Positions 10,329 through 20,017 of a DNA stretch of 64,000 nt are shown here, in pieces. How positions within the stretch are numbered: the first letter of the stretch is position 1; each line of letters begins with the position of its first letter. This stretch comes from Ascochyta rabiei. Taxonomy: Eukaryota > Ascomycota > Dothideomycetes > Pleosporales > Didymellaceae. A model generated the notes under the pieces. That model was not told the DNA's origin and made no database searches. It saw only the letters and a list, made by a program, of their open reading frames with translations. The stretch spans positions 434,001 through 498,000 of the forward strand of contig NC_082410.1 in assembly GCF_004011695.2 (NCBI RefSeq), written 5' to 3'. The position numbers and the translations under genes are program-made.

Positions 10329-10400
10329 CGTTTTGCCGTTTCGACGTTTTGCCGTTTCGACGTTTCGACGTTTCGACGTCTCGACGTTTGGACGTTTCGA
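10329..10400. repeat. Nine copies of an 8-mer CGTTTCGA in a promoter
   Basis: The units read CGTTTTGC, CGTTTCGA, CGTTTTGC, CGTTTCGA (x3), CGTCTCGA, CGTTTGGA, CGTTTCGA. Six of the nine contain a TCGA palindrome. The array ends 62 bp before the ATG of the next gene, so it is in the promoter or 5' UTR. Could be a protein-binding array or a neutral minisatellite. Confidence 0.85.
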
Positions 10401-10462
10401 CACTCCACATCGACCGGTCACTCAGCGCACGCCACGGCAACCACCGGCAGTCCAACGACACA

Positions 10463-11815
10463 ATGCGGCTACCCGCGCTCGAAGCGAGGGAAGGGGCCCT
10501 GGAGAGAAGAATGGACAAACAGAACAAGAGCTTCGTTATCGTATGTCCTGCGCCTGCGCCTGCTGCGCGCACCACGTGTGTCCAGCCCGAGTGCCCAGTC
10601 CGCTGACACAACCCGCAGATAGCCGTCATCGTCGTCGCCATCTTCGTCATTCTCGTCACAACCTACCTCGTCACCCTCCGCTTCCGCCGGCCCCTATCTG
10701 CGCGTCGTACAACAGACAAATCGAGCGACAAACTCCCCGCACTGTTCTCCTGGAAGCATTTCCGCAGACGCAACCGCCATGCGTACTCGACCAGCCTGCA
10801 GGACACCGAGTACCGCGGCAACAGCGTCAGCGACACCCGCGACCGTGAGATGAGTGGCGCAAACGACCCCGAGAGACAGTCTGCCACCGCCGGCGTCGAC
10901 AGAAACACGTCGGTCCGCAGTGTCATGACCTTGCCTGCCTACTCTCCCTCTGTGCGCGAAAATGAGCGCGTCCTGGGCCGCGAAGGCGAGCGGGCCGGCA
11001 TGGACAATGTGCTCGAGCTACCGGAGACGGCCGACGACGAGGAAGTCCAGCGCAACGAGGAGATGGAGTCGCTGTACCAGATCCGACTGGCCCGGCGAGC
11101 AGAAGCAACCGAGCGTGAAGCAAGACGGCAGGCCAGGCGGGAGGCCCGCGCGAGAGGCGACCACATCGCACTCGCTGAGATTCGCCGCAGAGTGGAAGAA
11201 GCCGCCGACCTGTCCGTTTCCCAGATGCTCATCGCCGAGCACCAGAGCCGCAACCGCGACCGGCGAGTCTCCTCCGTGGCCTATGGCGACCTGGGCGTGG
11301 CACGCCACGATGGCACACGCTTACGCGCCAACTCGCACGACAGTGACAACCGACCCCTCCTCGACAACGCCGCCTCCATCTCAGGCATCACCGGCCGCCC
11401 GCGTGGCCTGACCAACCACTCCGCAAACACTCTCGACACACACCATCGCGGCTTGTCTGTGACCTCGATCGCCCGGTCCTCGGTCGATTCTCGCGCCTCT
11501 GACGACTTCTTTCCTCCCGCTGTGCAGACTCGATCAAACTCGAGTGACCCCGTGGCCGCTAGCAGCTCTCAAACAGTGGCACTAGCACAAGAGAGAAGCC
11601 GGAGTGCGAGCAGGAGCAGGGGCGCAACACCGAGTCCCGACCTTGCTCACGAGGAAGCGCCCGCGTATGAAGACCCACCCGATTACACGAGCCCCATAGA
11701 GAGAAGCGCACCACAACTACCGCGCCTGCCCACTCTCGAACGCTTACCGAGTATCCGAGTCGTCACCACAGAGCCCACGCCGATTGATCCAAATCCACAG
11801 TCATCGTTTCGGTGA
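10463..11815 (+). CDS. Single-pass membrane protein with coiled, charged cytosolic region and PPxY motif
   Basis: join(10463..10540,10619..11815), 424 residues. A 78-bp intron (GTATGT..CGCAG) splits the membrane helix: KSFVI plus [20 protein letters not shown], residues about 24-46, followed by basic RFRRP, so the long C-terminal part is likely cytosolic. Residues ~150-220 are a highly charged helix ([26 protein letters not shown]). The tail is Ser/Arg-rich and disordered, with LPAYSP and a PPDY motif (379-382) within [13 protein letters not shown]. PPxY motifs bind WW domains of Rsp5/NEDD4 ubiquitin ligases; a role as a membrane adaptor for Rsp5 is inference. Family not recognised. A downstream Met at residue 17 (MDKQNK) is an alternative start. 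Confidence 0.78.
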
Positions 11816-12502
11816 TGCACACCCATCTGTATGCCATTTAGCGCTTCACACTTCTCCTCATTTAGCGGTACCTATCCGTCACTTGGATGGACGGGACGAC
11901 ACTACGATATCATAGCAAAGAGCAGCTGCGTTTGCTTGTTCTGGACAACGCCAGGCGTACATGCGATCATACACACAGTCATACACACGGTCTTGCATAA
12001 ATCGCTTTTGGACACGACCATGTCTAATACCATCATTACTACTCTTATACTATACATACCACTCCTCATCTTCCAACGTGTGAGATGGCTAACTCTGGCT
12101 TCATACAGGGTGCGACAGCTGTCGCCGAGACGTGACAAGGGCGCTGGCAACGCTACTAGAAACCAACATCCTCCCACATCGCCGTTCCCATGTCAGCAGC
12201 ATCTCCGCCCACAGGTGGTGTTCCTTTCCATCTCCAAGCAGACACAGAGGGTCTTCAAAGGGGACACGAGCCACAGCTGACAGCGCAACAGACGTCTCGA
12301 TCTTGCCCTTCCACGGTCGCGCTGGCCTTGTGCTTGCTTGAGTGAGCCAGAGGTAAATCAAGGCTCGTTGGAGCTGCCGGAATGAAGCTGACATGAGGCG
12401 CGTATCTGTACTGGCCGTGACAAGTTCCATCCCGCCGCTTTCCGGTTCGAGCTCGGAGCTTGGAAGTGGAGGCAGAGAAGTGGGGCTGACCACGCACGAC
12501 AT
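11816..12502. other. Convergent intergenic region, nothing recognised
   Basis: 687 bp between convergent 3' ends. No recognisable gene; several short frames without family features. Confidence 0.45.
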
Positions 12503-13372
12503 TCACAACCAATCTTGACCTCGCTTTTGCCTTGCTGCTGCAGAGCTCGCGTACGTCCCCTTCTTCGCAGTCCGCGCTCCCATTCTGCAAAGACCAATCA
12601 GGTGGTGCACGCCAGCAACGACACCATCGATGACTTGCACATCATCACCAACAGCCTCCTCGACCGCAGGCTTCAGGTCCGCCATGCCGGCGCAGCCAAG
12701 TAGTATCACGTCGGCACCATCGCCCACGAGTTCCTTGCTCACTTGCCTCATGATACGCAGCACCTCGTGTCTGGGTCTTTCTTTCAGACCCAGGACACCC
12801 AAATCACAACTTCGCACGCCAGCACAAAACCCCGCAAAGCCAGAGTTCCGCACTGTGTCCTCAAGCGTGTACTTGGAGCGCGGGCCGCTACAGATGATTC
12901 CGAATCGAGTCCCCAACGTCCGAGCAGCAAACAGCGAAGCTTCCATGATGCCTACCACAGGCTGCGTCAACTCTTCCCTCAGCATCTTGATAAGCGCGTG
13001 GTCACTATAGCACGCTATCAGGAAGGCGTCAAACTGATTCGCATGCTGAAGTATCCCTTGCACCGCCACGGCAGCTGACATGACGTCGTCAAATGTACTC
13101 TCGACAGCTGATGGAGCTGGCTCGATGGCGGTGCAGCCCACTAAGACGACGTTGGATGACAGCGTAGGTAATACCATGTCGACGCACGCACGGGTCATAG
13201 AAGCCGTGGAGTTTGGATTGCATAGTAGGATCCGAATCTGCTTTGGAGCTGCTTGCGCGCCTCGAGAGGCAGCTGTCTTGACAATGGAGTTGGACCGGGG
13301 AAGACGTTGAGTCGGAGCTGGTGGTTGCTGCGCCTTGGCAGGCATGTCGAACGGAATACTTTGATGGGACAT
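12503..13372 (-). CDS. Asp/Glu/hydantoin racemase family protein (DCG1-like)
   Basis: Single exon; from the ATG at 13372 (MSHQSIPFDMPAK) 289 residues. An upstream ATG at 13459 is in frame, but the chosen one has an A at -3. After a ~40-residue polar leader the fold starts with IRILLCNPNSTASMT, then FDAFLIACYSDHAL with Cys about 121, VVGIMEASLFAAR, and ADVILLGCAGMADL with Cys about 227. The paired cysteines in ACYSD and GCAGM match the two catalytic thiols of the family, so a cofactor-independent racemase or hydantoin racemase activity is likely. Yeast DCG1 belongs here and is linked to allantoin/nitrogen catabolism, but no such genes are neighbours. Length is a little above the usual ~240 residues because of the leader. 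Confidence 0.88.
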   Translation of the reverse strand: MSHQSIPFDMPAKAQQPPAPTQRLPRSNSIVKTAASRGAQAAPKQIRILLCNPNSTASMTRACVDMVLPTLSSNVVLVGCTAIEPAPSAVESTFDDVMSAAVAVQGILQHANQFDAFLIACYSDHALIKMLREELTQPVVGIMEASLFAARTLGTRFGIICSGPRSKYTLEDTVRNSGFAGFCAGVRSCDLGVLGLKERPRHEVLRIMRQVSKELVGDGADVILLGCAGMADLKPAVEEAVGDDVQVIDGVVAGVHHLIGLCRMGARTAKKGTYASSAAARQKRGQDWL

Positions 13373-14079
13373 TGTAGAATCGAAATCGTTGTCTGCGTAA
13401 CGTTTGCCCAGGGCGGTAGCAAGAAGTATGTCGACTGTGGGGCGTTGATGCATACGCAAGTGGCCTTGTTCTTATCGGCGGACCGCTGCCGATGCCCCGC
13501 AGAGCGTGGCCACTTTGTGGGGGAGTGGGGGAGCGCGGTGCATCATCATTTCTTGCCACCACGCGTTTGCCTGCATCATCACTACTTACAGGCAAACGAC
13601 AAGAATCAATATGCCGCAGTGAAATTCGGCTTGCGCCGTGCAGATGCAATTCACTTTGGCTTCCTTGTGCCTCGATTGTAGTACCAGCTTTCGAATCGTC
13701 TGGCTTGGGACCAGCGGGATCACGAGGCGTCGCTCACGAATCATGTCAAAAATAAACAAAATGCGACAAGGCACCAGCGCGTTGCGGTACCACCTAAAAA
13801 CATGTTTTCTATCTGAGCAGACGAATCACATCCGTGGGAACGATCGAGCTTTGAACGCTGGAGTACCTTACAAGATAACCCAGATCCTTCGAATTGCCCA
13901 TGTAAACATGGGGCTGGTTAGCTCAGTGCACCCAAGGCTGCGAATTGGAGCTTCACATGCACTTGAACATTCTCAAAAAGAAGATGGCAGCTCTCAGTGC
14001 ATAACAGCTTGATTCCCCGCCGTGTCTACTGCAGCATCGCAGTTAGCAACGTCTCGCAATGTTCCGAATCCGACCACTG
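13373..14079. promoter_or_regulatory. Upstream region of the DCG1-like gene
   Basis: No gene supported. Short frames only. A tRNA A-box-like string near 13912 was examined and rejected. Confidence 0.4.
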
Positions 14080-14701
14080 CTTGCGAAATTACTGAAACAA
14101 ACGTACCCCAACATCACTTACCCGCCAGAGGACGCAGGCTACACTGAAGAAAGCCAAGGCCAGTGAACACAATCACCGTTAAAGACAGAACGTGAACTCA
14201 CAAGTCTCTAGTGCCCTGGCACACAGCTGCCTGGCTGGACTCAGCATGTGTCCTCGCTCCCAACATGCGCAGCAACGCTCTCGTTTGCAGGCAAGACCCG
14301 GACCAACACCTCCACCCACCTTGCCACGCGCGGAGGTGGCCATATGCCCATTTCGGATGCGGCTATATCAACAGTACTGGAGACGTGATCTCGAGCACCA
14401 AGCTGAATACTCTGAAGCTATCCGAAGACAAGGGGACGATGATTGTTGGATCAGGCCCGAGGTAGGGCGACGTTTTCAACCATCTTGAGTTCACAAGTTG
14501 GACTGTTGTTGGCGGGCGATTGACACTTGTCGGAGCTCCTGGCCTCCTTCTCGGCGGCGGGATCGGTTGGTACAGTGTCAAGCATGGCTTGGCTTCTTCG
14601 TGGGGGAAGATGAAGATTTATGAGGTGTGTACTGGAAACACCTATCGATGCCCAAGCAGAATACCAACACGTATCAAGCTGTCCTCGCAGACGGTACCAT
14701 A
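14080..14701 (+). pseudogene. FAD-linked oxidoreductase (BBE/6-hydroxynicotine oxidase type) relic
   Basis: Translation in shifting frames gives, in order, pieces of a fungal secreted FAD-linked oxidase: LLKQTYPNITYPPEDAGYTEESQ, AAWLDSACVLAP, THLATRGGGHMPISDAAIST (the PCMH FAD-binding motif), VISSTKLNTLKLSEDKG, a GPR*GDVFNHLE segment, WTVVGGRLTLVGAPGLLLGGG and YEV..VLADGTI after a possible intron. At least four frameshifts or stops separate them; the stop at 14464 is TAG where the family has Trp (TGG), a G-to-A change of the type made by repeat-induced point mutation. The substrate-binding domain and BBE C-terminus are absent. Intact relatives oxidise alcohol or amine groups in secondary metabolism. 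It is clearly non-functional as it stands. Confidence 0.85.
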
Positions 14702-14875
14702 GCTACCATAACAGCCTGAAGCAGGCATGTTGCTTAGCGTGAGTAGATTCCTTCTTGAGCGTTCTGGGTAAAGGGGGAGATGGAGTCATGTATAGGGTAT
14801 CAATAGTAGATTTGGGTATAGACTATTTCCCTCCATCAGAACTGCCATCTTCACATCTCATCTCCCCGAAAATAC

Positions 14876-15854
14876 CTAAACCACCTTCAACATCCAACTG
14901 GCAAACACCGCAGCGCCCATTGTCCACCAACTAGAGAATGGCCCTCTTCGACACGCCCTAGACTTCTCTGCGGGTACTCGACTCCTCCCTACAATCTCTC
15001 TTGGCGCTACACACACAACCTGCGTCTCTGCAACACCCCCGGCGAAATCCGCAGAAATGACAAACGGGACAGTCTGCCGGACATGGAGATCATACCAGGT
15101 GAAATCAGACGCGTTCTGATCGATGTGATTCAAGTCGATACCCTGGCCCATTGCGGACCAGGTACGGAAGTTGTCAGGTGAGGTGGAACCGGGGGGGTGG
15201 CTGATACTGCAAGTTTTATTGGAGAAGTCTTGAGGCGTCCCTGCAAGCCCCGTTAGTCCTTCACACTCACGACGATATCGGAAGGCTGGGATGGAATGTA
15301 CCGGTCGTTACTGGGCCACCGTTTGATATATCGGAACCACACGCCTCTCTTATCCTGCCGAGGATCTCTTCCGTTGGCCTAGGAAGAGTGCAACGCTCAC
15401 TGTACGAGATTTTCTGAAGGGCCTTGGTGCATGTCTCGTCCAGCACCCCATCGCAGCCATTCCTACCGCCCGACGAACTAGTAGCGTTGAGGCCCGAGAA
15501 CATGGTCACGCATGTTTTGGCGTCGCTTGATTCTGGCGCGCTGACATAGCTTTGTAGATAGTGTATTGTCGGAGCACTCTGAGTTCGGGTTTCATTGTAT
15601 GTGAGTGTAAACGTCCAGTCGTTTTGCGAAGGGTCCATCATGAGTGCGTTCCAGTGCAAATTGACGCTGCCTGTGGAATTGACCGACGCGTTGGGGCTGA
15701 GCTCCCCCTCGATCAACCATGGGCATCGCCCTAGATCTAGCTGTGTTTTGTTGGTCCCGTCAAACGTTGTGGTGTCATTCTGTGCGGAAGCTGGCGACAA
15801 AAGTAATGAGAGGGTGGCAAGTCGGATGACCGGCGGCCAGCGTAGTATATCCAT
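14876..15854 (-). CDS. Secreted, cysteine-containing protein, possibly GPI-anchored
   Basis: complement(join(14876..15240,15302..15854)), 305 residues. The N-terminus (MDILRWPPVIRLATLSLLLSPASAQ) is a good signal peptide with a likely SASA-Q type cleavage. The mature part is rich in N-glycosylation sequons (QNDTT, GTNKT, PNASVNST, YNETRT, LNATSS, SNKTCS) and has about eight cysteines. The end, SSWWTMGAAVFASWMLKVV, is hydrophobic after a polar basic region and could be a GPI signal or a membrane anchor. The 61-bp intron uses a GTACAT donor, a GACTAAC branch and a TGCAG acceptor. A different GTGAGT in the same area gives a premature stop, so I rejected it. Family not recognised; cell-wall surface protein is an inference. 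Confidence 0.68.
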
Positions 15855-16396
15855 TGTGAATAAAGCTGGGCGAATGGTCAACGGTAAGTCTAAACACGAG
15901 GATCCGATGCTGATTTTAGTTGTTGTGGTAAAGTTTCGCCCGTTCAATGAGTCCTTTCTTGGCAGGCGTCGTGTGTTGGCTGCCAATAACAATAGATAGT
16001 CTTAGCGCTGTGATCAGCCACGGTCGACCCAGCGAGGATCTGCTCGGAAAGATGCCGGCTTAGCGCGTGGAGTGCGAGAGTCTGGAGAGCTGCATGAGAC
16101 TGCGTAAGGAGTTCCACATCGCTGGTCGCCGTGTTCAATCAAAATACAGAAACAAACCGTAGCGGCTGGTAGTCGCGACTCGGATCTTTATCACAAGGGA
16201 AAGTATGACTATCCGACAAGACCAAGCCGGTAGTAGGCCGACTTGGCGCGTCGATTGGCAAAACCGAGCGTAGTTATTGGTTGAATACGTGTCGTCCGTT
16301 AATGACAAGCTGATGTGAAAGTGAGAAAGAGAATTTACTGTTTGGGACAACGATTTTGTATTGGACCGATACCCCTCACTGTGCGCGCTCAAGGTC
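15855..16396. other. Intergenic region between two minus-strand genes
   Basis: 542 bp holding the promoter of the secreted protein and the 3' UTR of the beta-galactosidase. Nothing else recognised. Confidence 0.45.
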
Positions 16397-19300
16397 TCAC
16401 GCGTACTGACTTCGGTCCTTCCAGCTCGGCTGCAGCTGCTTTCCGTCAATGCCGGCAAAGTCAAAACCGCTTTCGTAGCTGGCGTACGAGATCAATCGCA
16501 ATGTGCTGAGTTTCGCGCCTGCGTCGGTTTGCGCCCACACCGAGACGCTCAAAGTGTTCCGGCCCTGCAAATTGAGGATGCCAGGTGGGATCGGGAATCG
16601 AGTCTGGGGGCCGATATGCGGAAAATACTTGCCATATTGGTAGCTGTTGTTTGTGTTAGCTGGTGAGAAAATTTGCCAATGTTGCTGATCTTACCCGTTC
16701 ACATATAGCTGGATTCTAGCGACTGTGCCAGCGGCGGCGCCAAACTCGACACCGATAGGAGCATCGAGATCCTCGTCGATTTTGAGGTCAAAAGCCGTTG
16801 TGAACCACCTGATACCTGCTCCTTCAACACCATCTTCAGTAGGACTAGCATTTTCCCAGCTCTCGGTGTCGAATCCGGGCAAGTGCCACCCAAGACGCTC
16901 TCCGTATAGACCACCCTCGTTTAGTGGCCCACGAACTGGATCGATGTTCTTCTCACCACCAGCATTGCCTTGAATCTTCCACAGGTCGAAGTTCAGTTTT
17001 GTGTTGTTGGCGGTCAAGAGCTGGGCACCCAAGATACCCCTTGGGTTCTGTGCACCCGAGGGTCCGGTTGATGTTTGATCATGGCCAGTGTAATCGGTTA
17101 CAACTGTCAGAACGTTCCCTTCTTCTTTCAAGGTAACATTCTTGAAAGGGACGACTGCATTGGTCGCCCACAACGTAGCATTTCCAGGATTGAACCCAAT
17201 CGCCTGTCCGTTGAGCCAGGCATTCCACCCTGCTGCAGCACCACCCTGCACCGTGATATTCAAAGATGCAGCACTCTTTCCAGAGAAGTACCCACGGTAG
17301 ACCTTGGTACCAGCGTAGAATTTGTAGTCACTGCTGTACAGTACCGGCAGAGTCAATGGCTTAACCTTGTTGAGCGTCGTGTTCTTGTTCGCCACGACCC
17401 AGTTGCTGTCATCGTAGGAAGGCGAGATCTCGGGTGCTGAATCGGCAGCCTTGAAGCTTGTCAGTGCAGGGAGGTCAATCTTGCGATCTTCAGTGCCTGT
17501 GATCTCCGCGGTGAGACTGCCATACGAGGTCTTGGAGGTCGTCAGGCCCTTCCCGTTCCAAGAGATCTCTGCGACATCCTTGCCAGCGTAGACCTCGATA
17601 GTTGTAGCATTGACATTGTCGCCGATGACGGATACCGTGCCGCTGGATACACTAGCCGACCGTACTAGGTAGGGTCCAACCACGAAAAGGTGATGATCGG
17701 GGGTGACATTCGGATCTGCTGTGGTGGGAGGAGCAAAGAAAGTCCACGCAGTCGGAACATCTAGCAGGTATGCGAGCACACCGTTCGAAAGCTGCACAGC
17801 GGTAGCTCCCTTGGCTTGCTTGTACTTGAAGCTGACGTAGCTCGAGCTGTTGGTGGAAACCTGGGCGAGGCCTGAATCTGCGCCGTATGACTTGAAGGTA
17901 ACATTCTTCTGCGTCTTGAATGCAAACTCTCCGGTCTGACCTTCTTTCAGGTACAACACTACGATAGGCTGGTCGAAAATTCCGTAAGTGAGAACTTCGC
18001 CAGATGAGTACAGCAAAGTCTCATTTCCGAGAGCGTAGTCGGTCACTACCCATCGCGCCTGCCTCCCATTCAACTGGAGACTTGGGATTGTGATTTTGCC
18101 AACCGAAGTGTCGACGTTCAAGGAGAAATCAGTCACTGTTCGGGACCTGGTGTCATTCTTTTCAGTGAGGTAGAACCTTCCGTTGCTGTCCTTGCTCTTC
18201 AGTACCCAGGTGAACACATCTGGAGTGCTGACTGCGTTTCCGGTTCCGTTGCTTTCCATGACGGTGTTGTGGAGGCCTTTGCTGACACGAGTGAAGAGCG
18301 AGATGAGCTTGTACTGCTTGTACTTGTCGCGAACCTCGCGAGTTTCCCGAATCGACGCATCGTAATCGTAAGAAGTGTACACCTGGTGAAATCAGTCAAG
18401 GAGCAGTCCCCGTTTACCACATGATGAACTTACAACGGGAGCTGCCAAGTGCCCCCAATTAGTCCCTCCATAAGTCATATACAGATTCAAGAGCGTAGCA
18501 CGCTGAGCGATGACGTCTTTGTAGAACACATCAGGAATCTCCGGGCTCAGATCCGACTGGCACTCGTCGAAGAAGTGTTCGCCCCACGCCTGGAACCAGC
18601 CGCCGCGGAACTCTGGCAGATACTCTGGCTGGGTAGGTGAGACTTCCTGAAACCACTGGTAATAGGTACGAATGACGCTTCCACCAGTGTTAGGGTTGGT
18701 ACAGCTAAATCCACCAGGGTAGGAATCAAGACCGTAGATGTCGACGGCGCCGCCGACGTTGTTGTAATCGGTCGACCAGCTCTTGCCTCGGAAACCCTTC
18801 TCGTTGTGTGTTGTGGGAACGATGAGGCCTGCCTCCTTGAAAGCTGCCTTGATCTGCTCCATGTAAATGACCAGAGTATTGTTTGGGTCATACTTGGACT
18901 CTGTGAGTTCGTTTTCGACCTGTGTCAGGATGACAGGACCGCCGTTTGTAATCTGGTTCTTCGCAATGATTGGGCCGACCTCTGCAATCCACTCTGACCA
19001 CGCTTTCCGGTAGGTTTCGTCAGATGTCCTGTAGCTACCACCACTCCCATCACTCGTCCAAAGAGCGAACCCCCCACCGCTCGTTTCCGCATTGCTGTAA
19101 GGGCCCGGTCTTGCAATCACATAGAGCCCGGCTTCTTTAGCCGCATCGAACAGACGCTGCAGGTCTTTTCCGGGTGAGGTGAAGTCGTACACGCCCTTGG
19201 AAGCAGAGTGATAGCTCCAGAAGAAGTAAATCGACACAGTGTTCATACCGTTAGCCCTGAACTTCTGGAAGATGTCGAGCCATAGCTCAGGAACCGGCAG

Positions 19301-19459
19301 ACGAGCATAGTGAAACTCGCCGCTCATAACAATGACGCGCTCCCCGTTGACTTGCAGAGAACCGTTGTCCCATTCGACGACTGTCTGGAGGCCATTGTCG
19401 GTAGCCAAGACTCCCAGCAGCATGGCCAGGATGCCGAAGATGAACTGCGAGAACCTCAT
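16397..19459 (-). CDS. lacA: Secreted beta-galactosidase, glycoside hydrolase family 35
   Basis: complement(join(16397..16643,16695..18382,18434..19459)), 986 residues, the normal size of fungal LacA enzymes (about 1000). A signal peptide MRFSQFIFGILAMLLGVLA begins it. The TIM barrel shows VIVMSGEFHYARLPVPELW, IARPGPYSNAE, LTQVENEL with the acid/base Glu184, and YLPEFRGGWFQAWG with the nucleophile Glu283; the 99-residue spacing equals that of the known Penicillium enzyme. Later beta-domains include the jelly-roll stretches (GWNAWLNGQAIGFN) and a C-terminal WFTTAFDL..PIGVEFG module. Introns of 51 and 51 bp restore AAPVVYTSY and YVNGYQYG. It releases terminal beta-D-galactose from oligosaccharides, lactose and plant cell-wall galactans outside the cell. 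Symbol is by family analogy. Confidence 0.95.
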
Positions 19460-20017
19460 GGTGGATTCGAGGTGCTGGGTCGAGTTTCCTGAGGTGCGTA
19501 TGTCGGTCAACAAGGCCTTTTTGTACTTCGGCGGCTCTCCGAGGGCCAGCGGCACAATGGAGGGATCCTCGTTCCAGCATGCGGTCACCTCATTGCCCCC
19601 TGTTGCTGGCTCATTAATTTACCGCCCATGGCACTACATGGGGATGCATCCCCGGATAATCTGCAGGTACGGGAGGTGCGAGGCGAGGATGCGGGGCATT
19701 AGTGGGCGAATATCGCTCCGGACGCCGAGAGGGGCTGGCAACAGAGGGCGCGGTATTGTGCATCGGAAGGGTTGCCTTTACTGGCTCTCGCGATGATGCT
19801 CACGACGAACCGGTGGTGTTTGATGGATACCTATCAAGATTTACAACGCCGAGAAGCATTGTACTTTGCCTGTTTGGAGTCTTGGAAGGAGGCTGAGGGC
19901 TTGGCAATCACGCTTTTCTCTCTCGGCCTGCACGACAACAACCTCTCCTACTTCAAAAAGCTGAGTGCGACGCGCTGTCGAGATTGAACTGGCGGTTCCG
20001 ACTCTACCGGTAGCAAG
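19460..20017. promoter_or_regulatory. Bidirectional promoter of the beta-galactosidase and CAX genes
   Basis: 558 bp between divergent starts. I saw no clear binding-site cluster. Short frames only. Confidence 0.5.

Larger units (their letters stand above)
9086..10462. other. Repeat-filled intergenic region upstream of the PPxY membrane protein gene
   Basis: Between two plus-strand genes. Dominated by CTG-type repeats (about 9305-9800), then a CpG-rich stretch with an 8-mer array at 10329-10400. Long open frames occur in all six frames only because the repeat lacks stops; I annotate none of them. Confidence 0.6.

Noticed and set aside
13908..13935. GCTGGTTAGCTCAGTGCACC resembles a tRNA 5' half with an A box
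   Set aside because: No B box (GGTTCRANNCC) at the right distance and no acceptor-stem pairing; chance similarity or a very decayed relic.
1..15854. Secondary-metabolite gene cluster (MFS, monooxygenase, ALDH-like, FAD oxidase)
   Set aside because: No core synthase (PKS, NRPS, terpene synthase), the FAD oxidase is dead, the ALDH lacks catalytic residues, and housekeeping genes such as MRPS8 interrupt it.
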